DNA from: Devosia sp. ZB163
GTDB lineage: Bacteria > Pseudomonadota > Alphaproteobacteria > Rhizobiales > Devosiaceae
DNA: 64,000 nucleotides
Direction: 5' to 3'
NCBI RefSeq assembly: GCF_028613635.1
Contig: NZ_JAQRMY010000002.1
Span: 930,001 to 994,000 of the forward strand
Below, in pieces: positions 8,977 to 18,255 of the stretch. Made by a program: the position numbers and the translations under genes. Positions within the stretch are counted from its first letter, which is position 1, and every line of letters begins with the position of its first letter. The notes beneath the pieces were generated by a model that saw only the letters and a program-made list of their open reading frames with translations, searched no databases and was not told the origin of the DNA.

Positions 8977-11900
8977 ATGGCTGGTCCAGGCTTCATCCAC
9001 CTTCACGTTCACTCCGCATATTCCCTGCTCGAGGGAGCGCTGCCGCTCGGTAAGCTGCTCGATCTTGCCAAGGCGGACAAGCAGCCCGCCCTGGGTATCG
9101 CAGATACGAACAACCTGTTCGGCGCTCTCGAGTTCTCCGAGAAGGCGGCAGGCAAGGGAATCCAGCCGCTTGTCGGCGTAGAACTGGCCGTCGACTTCTC
9201 CGCCGTTGAGGACAGCCAGGACCGCATGCAGGAGCGTGGCCACGACCGTGGCCGCCTCGGCAAGAGCGCCGTAGTCCTCCTTGCCGCCACCTCCGAAGGG
9301 TTCTCCAACCTATCCACCCTCGTAAGCCGCGCCCACATCGAAGGCGAGAACGGCCGCGCCGCGGCCAAGCTGGCCTGGATGGAGCGTGAGCGCCTCGAAG
9401 GGATCATCTGCCTCACCGGCGGCCCGGAAGGGGCGATCGACCCGCTCTTCGGTAACAACATGGATACGCTTGCGCTGGCCAGGTTGGACCGGCTGCGCGA
9501 CATGTTTGGCGACCGGTTCTATGTCGAGCTGCAGCGCCACGGCCGCCCGCAGGAGGCTGCCAACGAAGCCCGGCTGATCGACTACGCCTACGAGCACGGG
9601 GTGCCGCTGGTCGCAACCAACGAGCCCTTCTATCCCGCGCCGGCCGACTACGAGGCGCATGATGCGCTTCTCGCCATCGCCGGTGGCACCGTGCTGGCCC
9701 AGACCGAGCGGCGCAAACTCAGCGACCAGCACTACTTCAAGACCCGCGAGGAGATGCAGGCGCTCTTCGCCGATCTGCCCGAAGCGATCGAGAACACGGT
9801 CGAGATCGCGCAACGCATCAGTTACCGGCCCAGGAAGCGCAACCCGGTGCTGCCTACCTTCGCGGCCACGCCCGACCAGACGCCGGAAGACGCCGTCGCA
9901 GCCGAAGCCCAGGCTCTCGCGCACATGGCGCGCACCGGGCTCGACGAGCGACTGAAGACCGTCGGCATCGCGGCCGGCAAGACCGAAGAGATCTATCGCG
10001 AGCGCCTCGAGTACGAGCTCGGCATCATCGAGCGCATGAAGTACCCCGGCTACTTCCTCATCGTGGCCGACTTCATCCAGTGGGCCAAGGCGCACGACAT
10101 TCCGGTCGGGCCGGGCCGCGGTTCGGGCGCCGGCTCGCTGGTCGCCTACGCGACCACCATCACCGACCTCGATCCGCTCCGCTACAACCTGCTGTTCGAG
10201 CGCTTCCTCAACCCCGAACGTGTTTCGATGCCGGACTTCGACATCGACTTCTGCCAGGACCGGCGCGAGGAAGTGATCCGCTACGTCCAGCAGAAGTATG
10301 GCGAGGCCCAGGTCGCCCAGATCATCACCTTCGGTACGCTCCAGGCGCGCGCCGTGCTGCGCGACGTCGGCCGCGTGCTGCAGATGCCCTATGGCCAGGT
10401 CGACCGCCTCGCCAAGCTCGTGCCGGCCAACCCGGCCGACCCCTGGACCCTCGAGCGCTCGCTCAAGGAAGTGCCGCAGCTCCAGCAGATGGCCGACGAG
10501 GACGAGCAGGTTCGCGAGCTTCTCGCCATCGGCCAGAAGCTCGAGGGGCTCTATCGCCACGCCTCGACCCACGCCGCCGGTATCGTCATCGGCGACCGGC
10601 CACTACAGGAACTCGCGCCGCTCTACCGAGACCCGCGCTCGGACATGCCGGTCAGCCAGTACAACATGAAGTGGTCGGAAACGGCCGGGCTGGTGAAGTT
10701 CGACTTCCTTGGCCTCAAGACGCTGACCACCATCAAGCGCGCCGTCGACATGATCAATCGCGGTGGCGACGGCACATTCCGCATCGAAGACATCCCGATC
10801 GACGACGAGAAGACCTACAAGCTCTACTCGATCGGCGACACCGCCGGGGTGTTTCAGGTGGAAGGCGCCGGCATGCGCCGGGCCCTGGTCGACATGAAGC
10901 CCGACCGCTTCGAAGACATCATCGCGCTCGTCGCGCTCTATCGCCCGGGCCCGATGGAGAACATCCCGCTGTTCAACGCCCGCAAGCGCGGCGACGAGGA
11001 CATCGAATATCCGCATGACGCACTGAGCGAAGTGCTCGACGAGACTTACGGCATCATCGTCTACCAGGAACAGGTGATGCAGATCGCGCAGATCCTCAGC
11101 GGGTACTCGCTGGGTGAAGCCGACATGCTGCGCCGCGCCATGGGCAAGAAGATCAAGGCCGAGATGGACGCGCAGCGAGCGCGCTTCCAGGAAGGCGCGA
11201 TCAAGTACGGCCTGAAGAAGGGCCTCGCCGACACCATCTTCGACCTGCTCGCCAAGTTCGCAAACTACGGCTTCAACAAGTCGCACGCCGCGACCTACGC
11301 TCTGGTCAGCTACCAGACGGCCTATCTCAAGGCGCATTACCCGCACGAGTTCTTCGCGGCGACCATGACGCTCGACATGGGCAACACCGACAAGCTCAAC
11401 GAATTCCGCCAGGACGCCAAGAAGCACGGCATCGAGATCGTGCCGCCCTGCGTCAACCGCTCGGACGCGGTGTTCAACACTCACGACGGCAAGGTGTTCT
11501 ACGCCATCGGCGCGGTGAAGGGCGTCGGGCAGGCGGTGGCCGAGCACATCATGGAAGCGCGCGGCAACCAGCCCTTCTCCGACCTGGGCGACTTTGCCTC
11601 GCGCGTCGATGCGAGGATCATCAACCGGCGGACGCTGGAAGCGCTGATCAACGCCGGCGCTTTCGACCAGCTCGTGCCGCGTCGAGAGCAAGCCTTCGCG
11701 GCCATCGATGCGATCGTCGCCACGGCGCAGCGCACCAATGCGAATGCCGCCGACGGCATCATGGACATGTTCGCGGCCGATCGGCCCGAGCCGATCCTGC
11801 TCAATCAAAGCGTAACGAACTGGCTTCCGGCAGAGCGGCTGTCCAGAGAGCACAGCGCCATCGGTTTCCACCTCAGCGGCCACCCGCTCGACCAGTATGC

Positions 11901-12450
11901 CGAGCTGTTCGACCGCCTGCGCGTGACGCCCTATGCCGATTTCGAGCGGGCGGTGAAGGAAGCCGACGCGCGGGCAGGGCGCCTCGCCGGCACCATCGCA
12001 ACCCGTAACGACCGGCGCACCAAAAAGGGCACGCCGATGGCGATCATCTCGCTGTCCGATGCCAGCGGCGGCTATGAGGTGATCGCCTTCTCCGAGCAGG
12101 TCAGCCAGTTTTCCGAGGTCCTTCAGCCCGGCAAGTCGGTCGTCCTCACCATCGAGGCCGATGAACGCCCGGATGGCATCAGCATCAGGCTCATCAAAGC
12201 TGAACCGATCGAGGGACTGGCCGAAAAGATCGGGCGCCGCCTCACCGTTTTCGCCGGGTCGGAGAAATGCCTCGCTCCGATCCACTCGCAGCTCAAGCCC
12301 GGCGGCGAGGGGCAGGTGAGCTTCATCGTCATCCGCGACGCCGGGGCGAAGGAATACGAGATCGAACTCAAGGGCGGCTACCGGCTGAGTGCCGAACTCG
12401 CCGGCAGCATCAAGGCGATGGAAGGCGTGGTGGACGTACGGCTGAACTAG
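8977..12450 (+). CDS. dnaE: DNA polymerase III subunit alpha
   Basis: 1157 residues, the replicative C-family polymerase. The PHP domain begins at residue 7 (HLHVHSAYSLLEGA). The catalytic palm motif PDFDIDF lies at about residues 419-425 with metal-binding aspartates at about 420 and 422; the third catalytic aspartate is probably in VKFDFLGLKTL (about residue 573). A helix-hairpin-helix region and an OB-fold (GRLAGTIATRNDR, about residue 1004) follow. N-terminal sequence and length fit replicative DnaE1 and not the shorter SOS-induced error-prone DnaE2. It lies downstream of the SOS micropeptide, so read-through induction after DNA damage is possible. Confidence 0.97.
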   Translation: MAGPGFIHLHVHSAYSLLEGALPLGKLLDLAKADKQPALGIADTNNLFGALEFSEKAAGKGIQPLVGVELAVDFSAVEDSQDRMQERGHDRGRLGKSAVVLLAATSEGFSNLSTLVSRAHIEGENGRAAAKLAWMERERLEGIICLTGGPEGAIDPLFGNNMDTLALARLDRLRDMFGDRFYVELQRHGRPQEAANEARLIDYAYEHGVPLVATNEPFYPAPADYEAHDALLAIAGGTVLAQTERRKLSDQHYFKTREEMQALFADLPEAIENTVEIAQRISYRPRKRNPVLPTFAATPDQTPEDAVAAEAQALAHMARTGLDERLKTVGIAAGKTEEIYRERLEYELGIIERMKYPGYFLIVADFIQWAKAHDIPVGPGRGSGAGSLVAYATTITDLDPLRYNLLFERFLNPERVSMPDFDIDFCQDRREEVIRYVQQKYGEAQVAQIITFGTLQARAVLRDVGRVLQMPYGQVDRLAKLVPANPADPWTLERSLKEVPQLQQMADEDEQVRELLAIGQKLEGLYRHASTHAAGIVIGDRPLQELAPLYRDPRSDMPVSQYNMKWSETAGLVKFDFLGLKTLTTIKRAVDMINRGGDGTFRIEDIPIDDEKTYKLYSIGDTAGVFQVEGAGMRRALVDMKPDRFEDIIALVALYRPGPMENIPLFNARKRGDEDIEYPHDALSEVLDETYGIIVYQEQVMQIAQILSGYSLGEADMLRRAMGKKIKAEMDAQRARFQEGAIKYGLKKGLADTIFDLLAKFANYGFNKSHAATYALVSYQTAYLKAHYPHEFFAATMTLDMGNTDKLNEFRQDAKKHGIEIVPPCVNRSDAVFNTHDGKVFYAIGAVKGVGQAVAEHIMEARGNQPFSDLGDFASRVDARIINRRTLEALINAGAFDQLVPRREQAFAAIDAIVATAQRTNANAADGIMDMFAADRPEPILLNQSVTNWLPAERLSREHSAIGFHLSGHPLDQYAELFDRLRVTPYADFERAVKEADARAGRLAGTIATRNDRRTKKGTPMAIISLSDASGGYEVIAFSEQVSQFSEVLQPGKSVVLTIEADERPDGISIRLIKAEPIEGLAEKIGRRLTVFAGSEKCLAPIHSQLKPGGEGQVSFIVIRDAGAKEYEIELKGGYRLSAELAGSIKAMEGVVDVRLN

Positions 12451-12474
12451 GGCCGCTGCGTCACCTCAGCGCCT

Positions 12475-12494
12475 CCGCCGGATCAGGCCGGCGG
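12475..12494. other. Hairpin between dnaE and the FAD oxidoreductase
   Basis: CCGCCGG (12475-12481) and CCGGCGG (12488-12494) form a 7-bp palindrome overlapping the stop of the minus-strand oxidoreductase, 24 bases after the dnaE stop. There is no U-tract on either strand, so it is at most a weak bidirectional terminator. Confidence 0.3.
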
Positions 12495-13859
12495 GATATT
12501 GTGGTTGAGGTGGAAGACGTTCTGCGGATCGTATGCGCGCTTGACCTTCGCCAGCCTCTGGATGTGGTCTTCGCCAAAGCCTGATACGACGCGCTCGGTG
12601 CCCTCATCCCCGATGAAGTTGAGGTAGACGTTCCCGCTCGACCACGGCTCGAGGTCGGCCACGATGCTCTGGGCCCACTTTCGCCCGCGCGCGTCATCGC
12701 CCTGATTGGACCATAGGCCGAACGGGTGGGCACACCACGGGGCACTGCGCCACGGCACCGGCCAGTCAGCTGATGACCGGGAGACCTGTCCTCCGGCGGG
12801 GAACAGCACGTGCTGCGAGGCCGAGGGGACGATCATGTCGCCGGCGCGTGCGCAGAACAGGTCGACCGCTTCGTCGGGGAGGGATCTGAGGTGCTGCGCC
12901 GACCAGTAATTGCGATAGCCCGGAGGATCGTCGAGCATGCACTGGAACTCGGCATAGGGCATCTCGGCGATCATGCCGCCGGCATGGCCCAGCGACAGCA
13001 TAGGCGCAATGGCCTGCCGGGCCTCGGTCTCTCCGCCGGCGAACACGATGAGGGTGGCGAAAGCCAGCTTGCCGACCAGCGGCTCCGGGACGAACTCCGC
13101 TTCTGGCCCCGTCAGGTAGATCACGCCACCGCCCACATCGTCGGGGGCACCTGCAATGAAGTCGCGGAATATCCTGACGATCCCCGGGCCACGCTCCGGC
13201 GGCCACAAGAGTAACGCAGCGGTTACGGAAGCCAGCGGGTAGAGGCGGAGCGTGAGCGACGTCACCACCCCGAAATTGCCTCCTCCGCCATGCAGGGCCC
13301 AGAACAGGTCGCTGTTCTCGGTCTCGGACGCAACGAGCCGGCTGCCATCGGCCGTGATGATGTCCACCGACAGCAGGTTGTCACAGGCAAGGCCGAACTT
13401 GCGGTCGAGCCAGCCCGTGCCGCCACCCAGCGTGAAGCCGCCGACACCCGTCGTCGAGACGCGCCCACCGGTCGTGGCCAGCCCGAACGGCTGGGTCGCC
13501 CGATCGAGGTGGCTCATGGTAGCGCCCCCGCCGACGCGGGCCGTCTTGCGGTCCGGGTCGACCGATACGGAGTTCATCCGCCTCAGGTCGATGACCAGCC
13601 CGCCGTCGGTCACTCCCTTGCCGGCGACACTGTGCCCGCCACCTCGGACCGCGATCTCCAGGGCGTTCCGTCGCGCGAATTCCAGTGCCGCAACAACGTC
13701 TTCGGGCGACGCGCATTGGGCGAGGGCTGCCGGGCGCCGGTCGATCATGGCGTTGAAAACGGCGCGAGCGTCCTCGTAGGACGCACTTGCCGGGGTCACG
13801 ACATCCCCTGCGAAGCGGTCGCGCAGGGGTTCGAAAGCCTGTTCAGGAAGTAAGCTCAT
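12483..13859 (-). CDS. FAD-binding oxidoreductase, berberine bridge enzyme type
   Basis: 458 residues from the ATG at 13859 (MSLLPEQAF); the frame extends to 13925, but the extra 22 residues have no family character. The N-terminal FAD_binding_4 domain contains VRGGGHSVAG, whose histidine (about residue 76) is the usual covalent FAD attachment site. GVGGFTLGGGTGWL and RKFGL belong to the same domain. The C-terminal BBE motif is YDPQNVFHLNHNI. The cysteine used for bicovalent FAD linkage in other members, just before the VGVGG segment, is replaced, so the flavin is probably linked only through histidine. Family members oxidise sugars, alkaloids or other alcohols with O2. The substrate here is unknown. 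It is a stand-alone gene between dnaE and rpsB. Confidence 0.85.
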   Translation of the reverse strand: MSLLPEQAFEPLRDRFAGDVVTPASASYEDARAVFNAMIDRRPAALAQCASPEDVVAALEFARRNALEIAVRGGGHSVAGKGVTDGGLVIDLRRMNSVSVDPDRKTARVGGGATMSHLDRATQPFGLATTGGRVSTTGVGGFTLGGGTGWLDRKFGLACDNLLSVDIITADGSRLVASETENSDLFWALHGGGGNFGVVTSLTLRLYPLASVTAALLLWPPERGPGIVRIFRDFIAGAPDDVGGGVIYLTGPEAEFVPEPLVGKLAFATLIVFAGGETEARQAIAPMLSLGHAGGMIAEMPYAEFQCMLDDPPGYRNYWSAQHLRSLPDEAVDLFCARAGDMIVPSASQHVLFPAGGQVSRSSADWPVPWRSAPWCAHPFGLWSNQGDDARGRKWAQSIVADLEPWSSGNVYLNFIGDEGTERVVSGFGEDHIQRLAKVKRAYDPQNVFHLNHNIPPA

Positions 13860-14095
13860 GCCAAGCCTCACCAGAAGTGGTGCGCCGAGCGTCGAGGGTC
13901 CGTTGCCCATCGAAGCGATCGGCATAGACAGAGCGGAGGAACTTACAGCCGGGGAAGCATGCAGTCGAGGTCAGGCAGCCCTCGGAGGACAGAGCGAACC
14001 CGTACCGGCTTTGAAGGCGCTTGGATGGACGGCGCTGCCAGTGGGCATGGCAGAGCGCGTGATTGCGGGCTAGTCGGTGATGAGTGCGCCCACCC

Positions 14096-14124
14096 TTGCC
14101 TATGACGCCAAAACCCCCTATATG
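14096..14124 (+). promoter_or_regulatory. rpsB promoter
   Basis: TTGCCT (14096-14101) and TATATG (14119-14124) are 17 bases apart, within cTTGCC and CTATAT sequences typical of strong alphaproteobacterial housekeeping promoters. Transcription from about 14131 would give a leader of roughly 130 bases for rpsB. The remainder of the 400-base gap from 13860 to 14095 shows no ORF with a ribosome-binding site and no RNA gene I recognise. Confidence 0.6.
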
Positions 14125-14174
14125 CGCGACGCGTCCGGACAACCGGGCGTAATTCACACGCGAAGCGCGGCCGT

Positions 14175-14218
14175 CCCAAAATGACTTGGGCGTCCATCCG
14201 GTGGCAGGTTTCCTGCCA
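14175..14218 (+). promoter_or_regulatory. Two hairpins in the rpsB mRNA leader
   Basis: CCCAA/TTGGG (14175-14179 with 14186-14190) and TGGCAGG/CCTGCCA (14202-14208 with 14212-14218, triloop) are perfect stems in the untranslated leader of rpsB, 42-85 bases before the ATG. Ribosomal protein S2 operons are autoregulated through leader structures in several bacteria. These hairpins are candidates for such a site, but no consensus was compared. Confidence 0.4.
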
Positions 14219-14259
14219 ACATCCTTCGCGGAGGCAATAACCGGTAAAGGAAGCCTTCC

Positions 14260-15045
14260 ATGGCATTGCCCGAATTTTCTATGCGCCAGCTGCTCGAAGC
14301 AGGTGTTCACTTCGGCCACCAGAAGCACCGCTGGAACCCGAAGATGGAACGCCACATCTTCGGCGTGCGCAACGACATCCACATTCTCGATCTGTCGCAG
14401 ACCGTCCCGGCCCTGCAGCGCGCCCTCCAGCTGATCTCGGACACCGTCGCTGACGGCGGCCGCGTCCTGCTCGTCGGCACCAAGCGCCAGGCCGCTCCGG
14501 TCGTCGCCGAGGCTGCCCGTCAGTCCGCGCAGTATTACGTGAACTCCCGCTGGCTCGGCGGCACGCTGACCAACTGGCAGACGATCTCGAACTCGATCAA
14601 CCGCCTGCGTGAGCTCGACTCCCAGCTCGGCGAAGGCGCTACTGGCCTCACCAAGAAGGAAGCGCTGCTTCTTTCGCGTGAGAAGGAGCGTCTCGAGCGC
14701 GACCTCGGCGGTATCAAGGACATGGGCAACCTGCCCAACCTGCTGTTCGTGATCGACACTAACAAGGAAGCGAACGCCATCAAGGAAGCCAAGCGTCTTG
14801 GTATTCCGGTGATCGCGATCGTCGACTCCAACTCGGATCCGGATCTGGTCGACTACGCCATTCCGGGCAACGACGACGCCGCCCGCGCGCTCGAGCTCTA
14901 CTGCTCGCTGGTGTCGAGGGCCGCGATCGACGGCATCGGTCGTTCGGCCGCAGGGCGTGGCGCCGACCTTGGCGCGTCTGCTGAGGCTCCCGAGGAGCCG
15001 GCGCTGGGCGCCGAAGGCGCCGACGAGACGTCCGCCGCCAACTAA
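14260..15045 (+). CDS. rpsB: 30S ribosomal protein S2
   Basis: 261 residues. Family signatures are [20 protein letters not shown] near the N-terminus, the second conserved block [10 protein letters not shown] (about residue 160) and [14 protein letters not shown]2 assembles late on the back of the 30S subunit. About 30 C-terminal residues form an acidic, alanine-rich extension ([16 protein letters not shown]) beyond the usual domain, common in alphaproteobacteria. It is followed by tsf, the near-universal arrangement. Confidence 0.98.
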   Translation: MALPEFSMRQLLEAGVHFGHQKHRWNPKMERHIFGVRNDIHILDLSQTVPALQRALQLISDTVADGGRVLLVGTKRQAAPVVAEAARQSAQYYVNSRWLGGTLTNWQTISNSINRLRELDSQLGEGATGLTKKEALLLSREKERLERDLGGIKDMGNLPNLLFVIDTNKEANAIKEAKRLGIPVIAIVDSNSDPDLVDYAIPGNDDAARALELYCSLVSRAAIDGIGRSAAGRGADLGASAEAPEEPALGAEGADETSAAN

Positions 15046-15079
15046 TCCGGCTCGTCCGGGTTTTCCTTCCGAACAAAGG

Positions 15080-15102
15080 CGCGGCTCCCAGGTGGGGCCG
15101 CG
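15080..15102 (+). other. rpsB-tsf intergenic hairpin
   Basis: CGCGGC (15080-15085) pairs with GCCGCG (15097-15102), with additional CCC/GGG pairing inside, just upstream of the tsf ribosome-binding site (AAAGGTGAT). No U-run follows, so it is more likely a processing or translation-control element than a terminator. Confidence 0.35.
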
Positions 15103-15117
15103 GAAAGGTGATATCAA

Positions 15118-16044
15118 ATGGCTGTTTCCGCTCAGCAGGTTAAAGAGCTCCGCGAACTTACCGGCGTGGGGATGATGGACTGCAAGAAGGCGCTCGAGGA
15201 GACCGGCGGCGACATGGAAGCCGCCATCGACTGGCTGCGCACTCGTGGTCTCGCCAAGGCTGCCAAGAAGGCTGGCCGCATCGCGGCTGAAGGCCTCGTC
15301 GGCGTTGCCATCGACGGCACCCGCGCTGCCATCGTCGAGGTCAACTCCGAGACCGACTTCGTTGCCCGCAACGAGCAGTTCCAGACGATCGTCGACAACG
15401 CTGCCAAGCTGGCGCTCGATGCCGGCGGCGATGTGGGCAAGCTCTCCGAGATGCCGTATCCCGGCACCGGCCGTTCGGTTTCGGCCGAGCTGACCGACGC
15501 GATCGCCAAGATCGGCGAGAACATGAACCTGCGCCGCACCGGCACCCTGTCGGTAAACGACGGCGTCATCGGCACCTACGTGCACAACTCGGTCAAGCCG
15601 GGCCTGGGCAAGCTGGGCGTCATCGTCGGCCTCGAGTCGACCGGTGACAAGGCCGCGCTCACCGCGCTGGGCAAGCAGCTCGCCATGCACATCGCCAACA
15701 CCAAGCCCCTGAGCGTGTCGCCCGACGACATCGACCAGGAAGTGGTGGCTCGCGAGCGTGTCATCTTCGCCGAGCAGGCCAAGGAATCCGGCAAGCCGGC
15801 TGAGATCGTCGAGAAGATGGTCGAGGGCCGTGTGCGCAAGTTCTACGAGGAAGTCACGCTCCTTTCGCAGGTGTTCGTGATCGACGGCGAGACCAAGGTC
15901 GCCGACGTCGTCAAGAACGCCGAAAAGGAAGTCGGCGCTCCGATCAAGGTGACGGGTTTCGTCGCCTACTCGCTCGGCGAGGGCATCGAGAAGCAGGAAA
16001 CTGACTTCGCGGCCGAAGTTGCTGCCACTGCCGGCGTCAACTAA
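15118..16044 (+). CDS. tsf: Elongation factor Ts
   Basis: 308 residues. The N-terminal UBA-like domain carries the family signature LRELTGVGMMDCKKALEE (about residues 11-28). The core has the TDFVARN motif (about 80), which contacts EF-Tu and displaces Mg2+ from its nucleotide site. The C-terminal module begins near residue 190. EF-Ts is the guanine nucleotide exchange factor of EF-Tu in translation. It lies 72 bases after rpsB and is separated from pyrH by a very strong hairpin, which may set the relative expression of the two parts of the operon. Confidence 0.98.
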   Translation: MAVSAQQVKELRELTGVGMMDCKKALEETGGDMEAAIDWLRTRGLAKAAKKAGRIAAEGLVGVAIDGTRAAIVEVNSETDFVARNEQFQTIVDNAAKLALDAGGDVGKLSEMPYPGTGRSVSAELTDAIAKIGENMNLRRTGTLSVNDGVIGTYVHNSVKPGLGKLGVIVGLESTGDKAALTALGKQLAMHIANTKPLSVSPDDIDQEVVARERVIFAEQAKESGKPAEIVEKMVEGRVRKFYEEVTLLSQVFVIDGETKVADVVKNAEKEVGAPIKVTGFVAYSLGEGIEKQETDFAAEVAATAGVN

Positions 16045-16062
16045 GACCTCGGGATAATTCCT

Positions 16063-16087
16063 GGACGGGCTGGTCACCAGCCCGTCC
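16063..16087 (+). terminator. 11-bp hairpin between tsf and pyrH
   Basis: GGACGGGCTGG (16063-16073) and CCAGCCCGTCC (16077-16087) form a perfect stem with a TCA loop 18 bases after the tsf stop. The following sequence is AAATATGCC rather than a U-run. It could be a weak or Rho-assisted terminator, or an RNA-stabilising 3' end for the abundant rpsB-tsf message. Confidence 0.45.
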
Positions 16088-16157
16088 AAATATGCCATAA
16101 CCGCCCGCGGTGCCTGAGAATCGGCGCCGCGTTGCGCACTTTCGGGGAGACTGACGG

Positions 16158-16871
16158 ATGGCCAAATCCGCCTACAAACGGATTCTGCTCAAAGTCTCTG
16201 GCGAGGTGCTCGCAGGCGACCAGTCCTTCGGCATCGAGCCGAAATTCCTGCATGCCATGGCCGATCAGATCGCCGAGGTCGCCAGGAGCGGCGTCCAGGT
16301 GGCGATCGTCATCGGTGCCGGCAACATCTTCCGCGGCATGGCTGTGGCCGCCAAAGGCGGCGATCGCGTCACCAGCGACCTGATGGGCATGCTGGGTACC
16401 GTGATCAATTCCCTCGCGCTTGGCGATGCGATCGAGCAGAAGGGCCTCAAGGTCAAGGTCTACTCAAACGTGCCGATGGAGACCGTGGCCGACACTTTCA
16501 CGGCCCGCGACGCCAACCTGGCGCTGGCCGATGGCTACGTCGTCGTTTGTGCCGGCGGTACCGGCAGCCCGTTCTTCACCACCGACACCGCTGCGGCCCT
16601 CAAGGCGATCGAGCTGCGCTGCGACGTGCTGCTCAAGGGCACCAAGGTGGACGGGGTCTACTCCGAGGATCCCAAGAAGAACCCCAAGGCCCAGCGTTAC
16701 GAGACCATCACCCACGAAGAGGTCCTCGCACGTGACCTCCGGGTCATGGACACGGCGGCCTTCGCGCTTGCCCGCGACAACGGCTTGCCCATAATTGTCT
16801 ATGCGCTCGACGACAAGGAAGGCCTCAAGGGCGTTCTTGCCGGCAAGGCGCGGAGTACCCGCGTCGGTTAG
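16158..16871 (+). CDS. pyrH: UMP kinase
   Basis: 237 residues of the amino-acid-kinase fold. It phosphorylates UMP to UDP in pyrimidine synthesis. Visible motifs are the phosphate-binding [11 protein letters not shown] (about residues 9-19), IGAGNIFRG (about 53-61), the [13 protein letters not shown] acceptor loop (about 134-146) and [14 protein letters not shown]. Length is typical for a hexameric bacterial UMP kinase. Together with frr downstream it follows the conserved rpsB-tsf-pyrH-frr order. Confidence 0.97.
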   Translation: MAKSAYKRILLKVSGEVLAGDQSFGIEPKFLHAMADQIAEVARSGVQVAIVIGAGNIFRGMAVAAKGGDRVTSDLMGMLGTVINSLALGDAIEQKGLKVKVYSNVPMETVADTFTARDANLALADGYVVVCAGGTGSPFFTTDTAAALKAIELRCDVLLKGTKVDGVYSEDPKKNPKAQRYETITHEEVLARDLRVMDTAAFALARDNGLPIIVYALDDKEGLKGVLAGKARSTRVG

Positions 16872-16897
16872 GACGCGGCATTACAAGGAGAAGTCCC

Positions 16898-17458
16898 ATG
16901 GCCGAGGCGTTTTCGCTCCCCGCCCTCAAGGAACGCATGCAGAAGTCGATCGCGTCGCTGCGCGATGAACTGGCGGGTCTGAGGACCGGCCGTGCCAGCG
17001 CCAGCCTTCTGGAGCCGGTCCAGGTCGAGGCCTATGGTGGGCGCATGCCGCTCAACCAGGTGGCGACGGTGACGGTCCCCGAGTCACGCATGCTCAGCGT
17101 CCAGGTCTGGGACCGGACGCTTGCCGGCGCCGTCGAGAAGGCCATCCGCAACTCGGGCCTGGGCCTCAATCCTGCCGCCGAAGGCCAGGTAATCCGCGTG
17201 CCGCTTCCCGAGCTGAACGAGGAACGCCGGCGCGATCTGACCAAGGTGGCGCACAACTATGCCGAGCAGGCGCGCGTGGCCGTTCGGCACATCCGCCGCG
17301 ACGGCATGGACCTGCTCAAGAAGCTTGAGAAGGACGGCGACATCAGCCAGGACGACAGCCGCAAGCAGAGCGATCTGGTGCAGCAGGCGACCGACGCCGC
17401 GGTTGCTGATATCGACAAGGTTCTTGCCGTCAAGGAACAGGAAATCATGCAGGTCTAG
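16898..17458 (+). CDS. frr: Ribosome recycling factor
   Basis: 186 residues, the full family length. Signatures are the [21 protein letters not shown] region (about residues 27-47, split here between domain I and the hinge) and [20 protein letters not shown], with the DISQDDSRK segment near the C-terminus. RRF with EF-G splits post-termination ribosomes. A good AAGGAG site precedes the ATG. It is 26 bases downstream of pyrH and 35 bases upstream of uppS. Confidence 0.97.
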   Translation: MAEAFSLPALKERMQKSIASLRDELAGLRTGRASASLLEPVQVEAYGGRMPLNQVATVTVPESRMLSVQVWDRTLAGAVEKAIRNSGLGLNPAAEGQVIRVPLPELNEERRRDLTKVAHNYAEQARVAVRHIRRDGMDLLKKLEKDGDISQDDSRKQSDLVQQATDAAVADIDKVLAVKEQEIMQV

Positions 17459-17493
17459 GATAGACCTGCTTCGCATCGCCCCTGGAGGGCTCA

Positions 17494-18255
17494 ATGTCCG
17501 TCGATACCGCCGTCGCAACTGCGCCCAGCATCCGGTCGGGGCTGAAGATTCCCGACCATCTGGCGGTGATCATGGACGGCAACGGCCGCTGGGCCCAGGC
17601 CCGCGGCAAGGTGCGGACCGAAGGCCATGTCGAGGGCGTCAAGGCCCTCCGCCGGCTCGTCGACCTCGCTATACGCTACGGCGTCAAGCACCTGACGGTC
17701 TTCAGCTTTTCGTCGGAGAACTGGCGGCGGCCGCGCGACGAGGTCAACTTCATCTTCGGGCTGCTGCATCGTTTCGTGGCCTCGGATCTGGCGACGCTGA
17801 TTCAGAACAACGTGCGCGTGCGCATCATCGGCACCCGCGATGGCCTCGATGACCCCATGAGCCGTCTCATCGAGGATGTGCAGAAGAAGACCGCTGCAAA
17901 CACGGGCCTCGAGCTGATCGTGGCGTTCAACTACGGCGGCAAGAGCGAGATCACTGATGCCGCCCGGCGCATCGCCGCGAGGGTTGCCGCCGGCAAGCTC
18001 AGCGTCGAGGACATCACCGAGGAGACGCTCGAGCGCGAGCTCTATACCTTCGGCATCCCCGATCCGGACCTGATCCTGCGCACCAGCGGCGAGCAGCGCG
18101 TGTCCAACTTCCTCCTCTGGCAGGGTGCCTACTCGGAACTGGTGTTCGTCGAAGAGAACTGGCCGGATTTTGGCGAGCAGGTCTTCCTGAAGGCCCTCGC
18201 TGAGTATTCCGCCCGCTCCAGACGCTTCGGCGGCATCGAGTCGAGAAGCAAGTGA
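17494..18255 (+). CDS. uppS: Undecaprenyl diphosphate synthase
   Basis: 253 residues, cis-prenyltransferase making the C55 carrier lipid for peptidoglycan and O-antigen. The catalytic aspartate is in VIMDGNGRWAQARG (D about 28). The other family blocks are LTVFSFSSENWRRP (about 70-83) and DLILRTSGEQRVSNFLLWQ (about 190-208). A GGAGG site precedes the ATG. Its last codons overlap the GTG start of cdsA (GTGA), suggesting coupled translation. Confidence 0.97.
   Translation: MSVDTAVATAPSIRSGLKIPDHLAVIMDGNGRWAQARGKVRTEGHVEGVKALRRLVDLAIRYGVKHLTVFSFSSENWRRPRDEVNFIFGLLHRFVASDLATLIQNNVRVRIIGTRDGLDDPMSRLIEDVQKKTAANTGLELIVAFNYGGKSEITDAARRIAARVAAGKLSVEDITEETLERELYTFGIPDPDLILRTSGEQRVSNFLLWQGAYSELVFVEENWPDFGEQVFLKALAEYSARSRRFGGIESRSK

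Larger units (their letters stand above)
15..15118 (+). other. tsf ribosome-binding region
   Basis: Start of the tsf gene; see the tsf entry for the full annotation. Confidence 0.1.

Noticed and set aside
8977-12450. SOS error-prone polymerase DnaE2
   Set aside because: N-terminus, length and absence of imuA and imuB indicate replicative DnaE1, despite the nearby LexA box.
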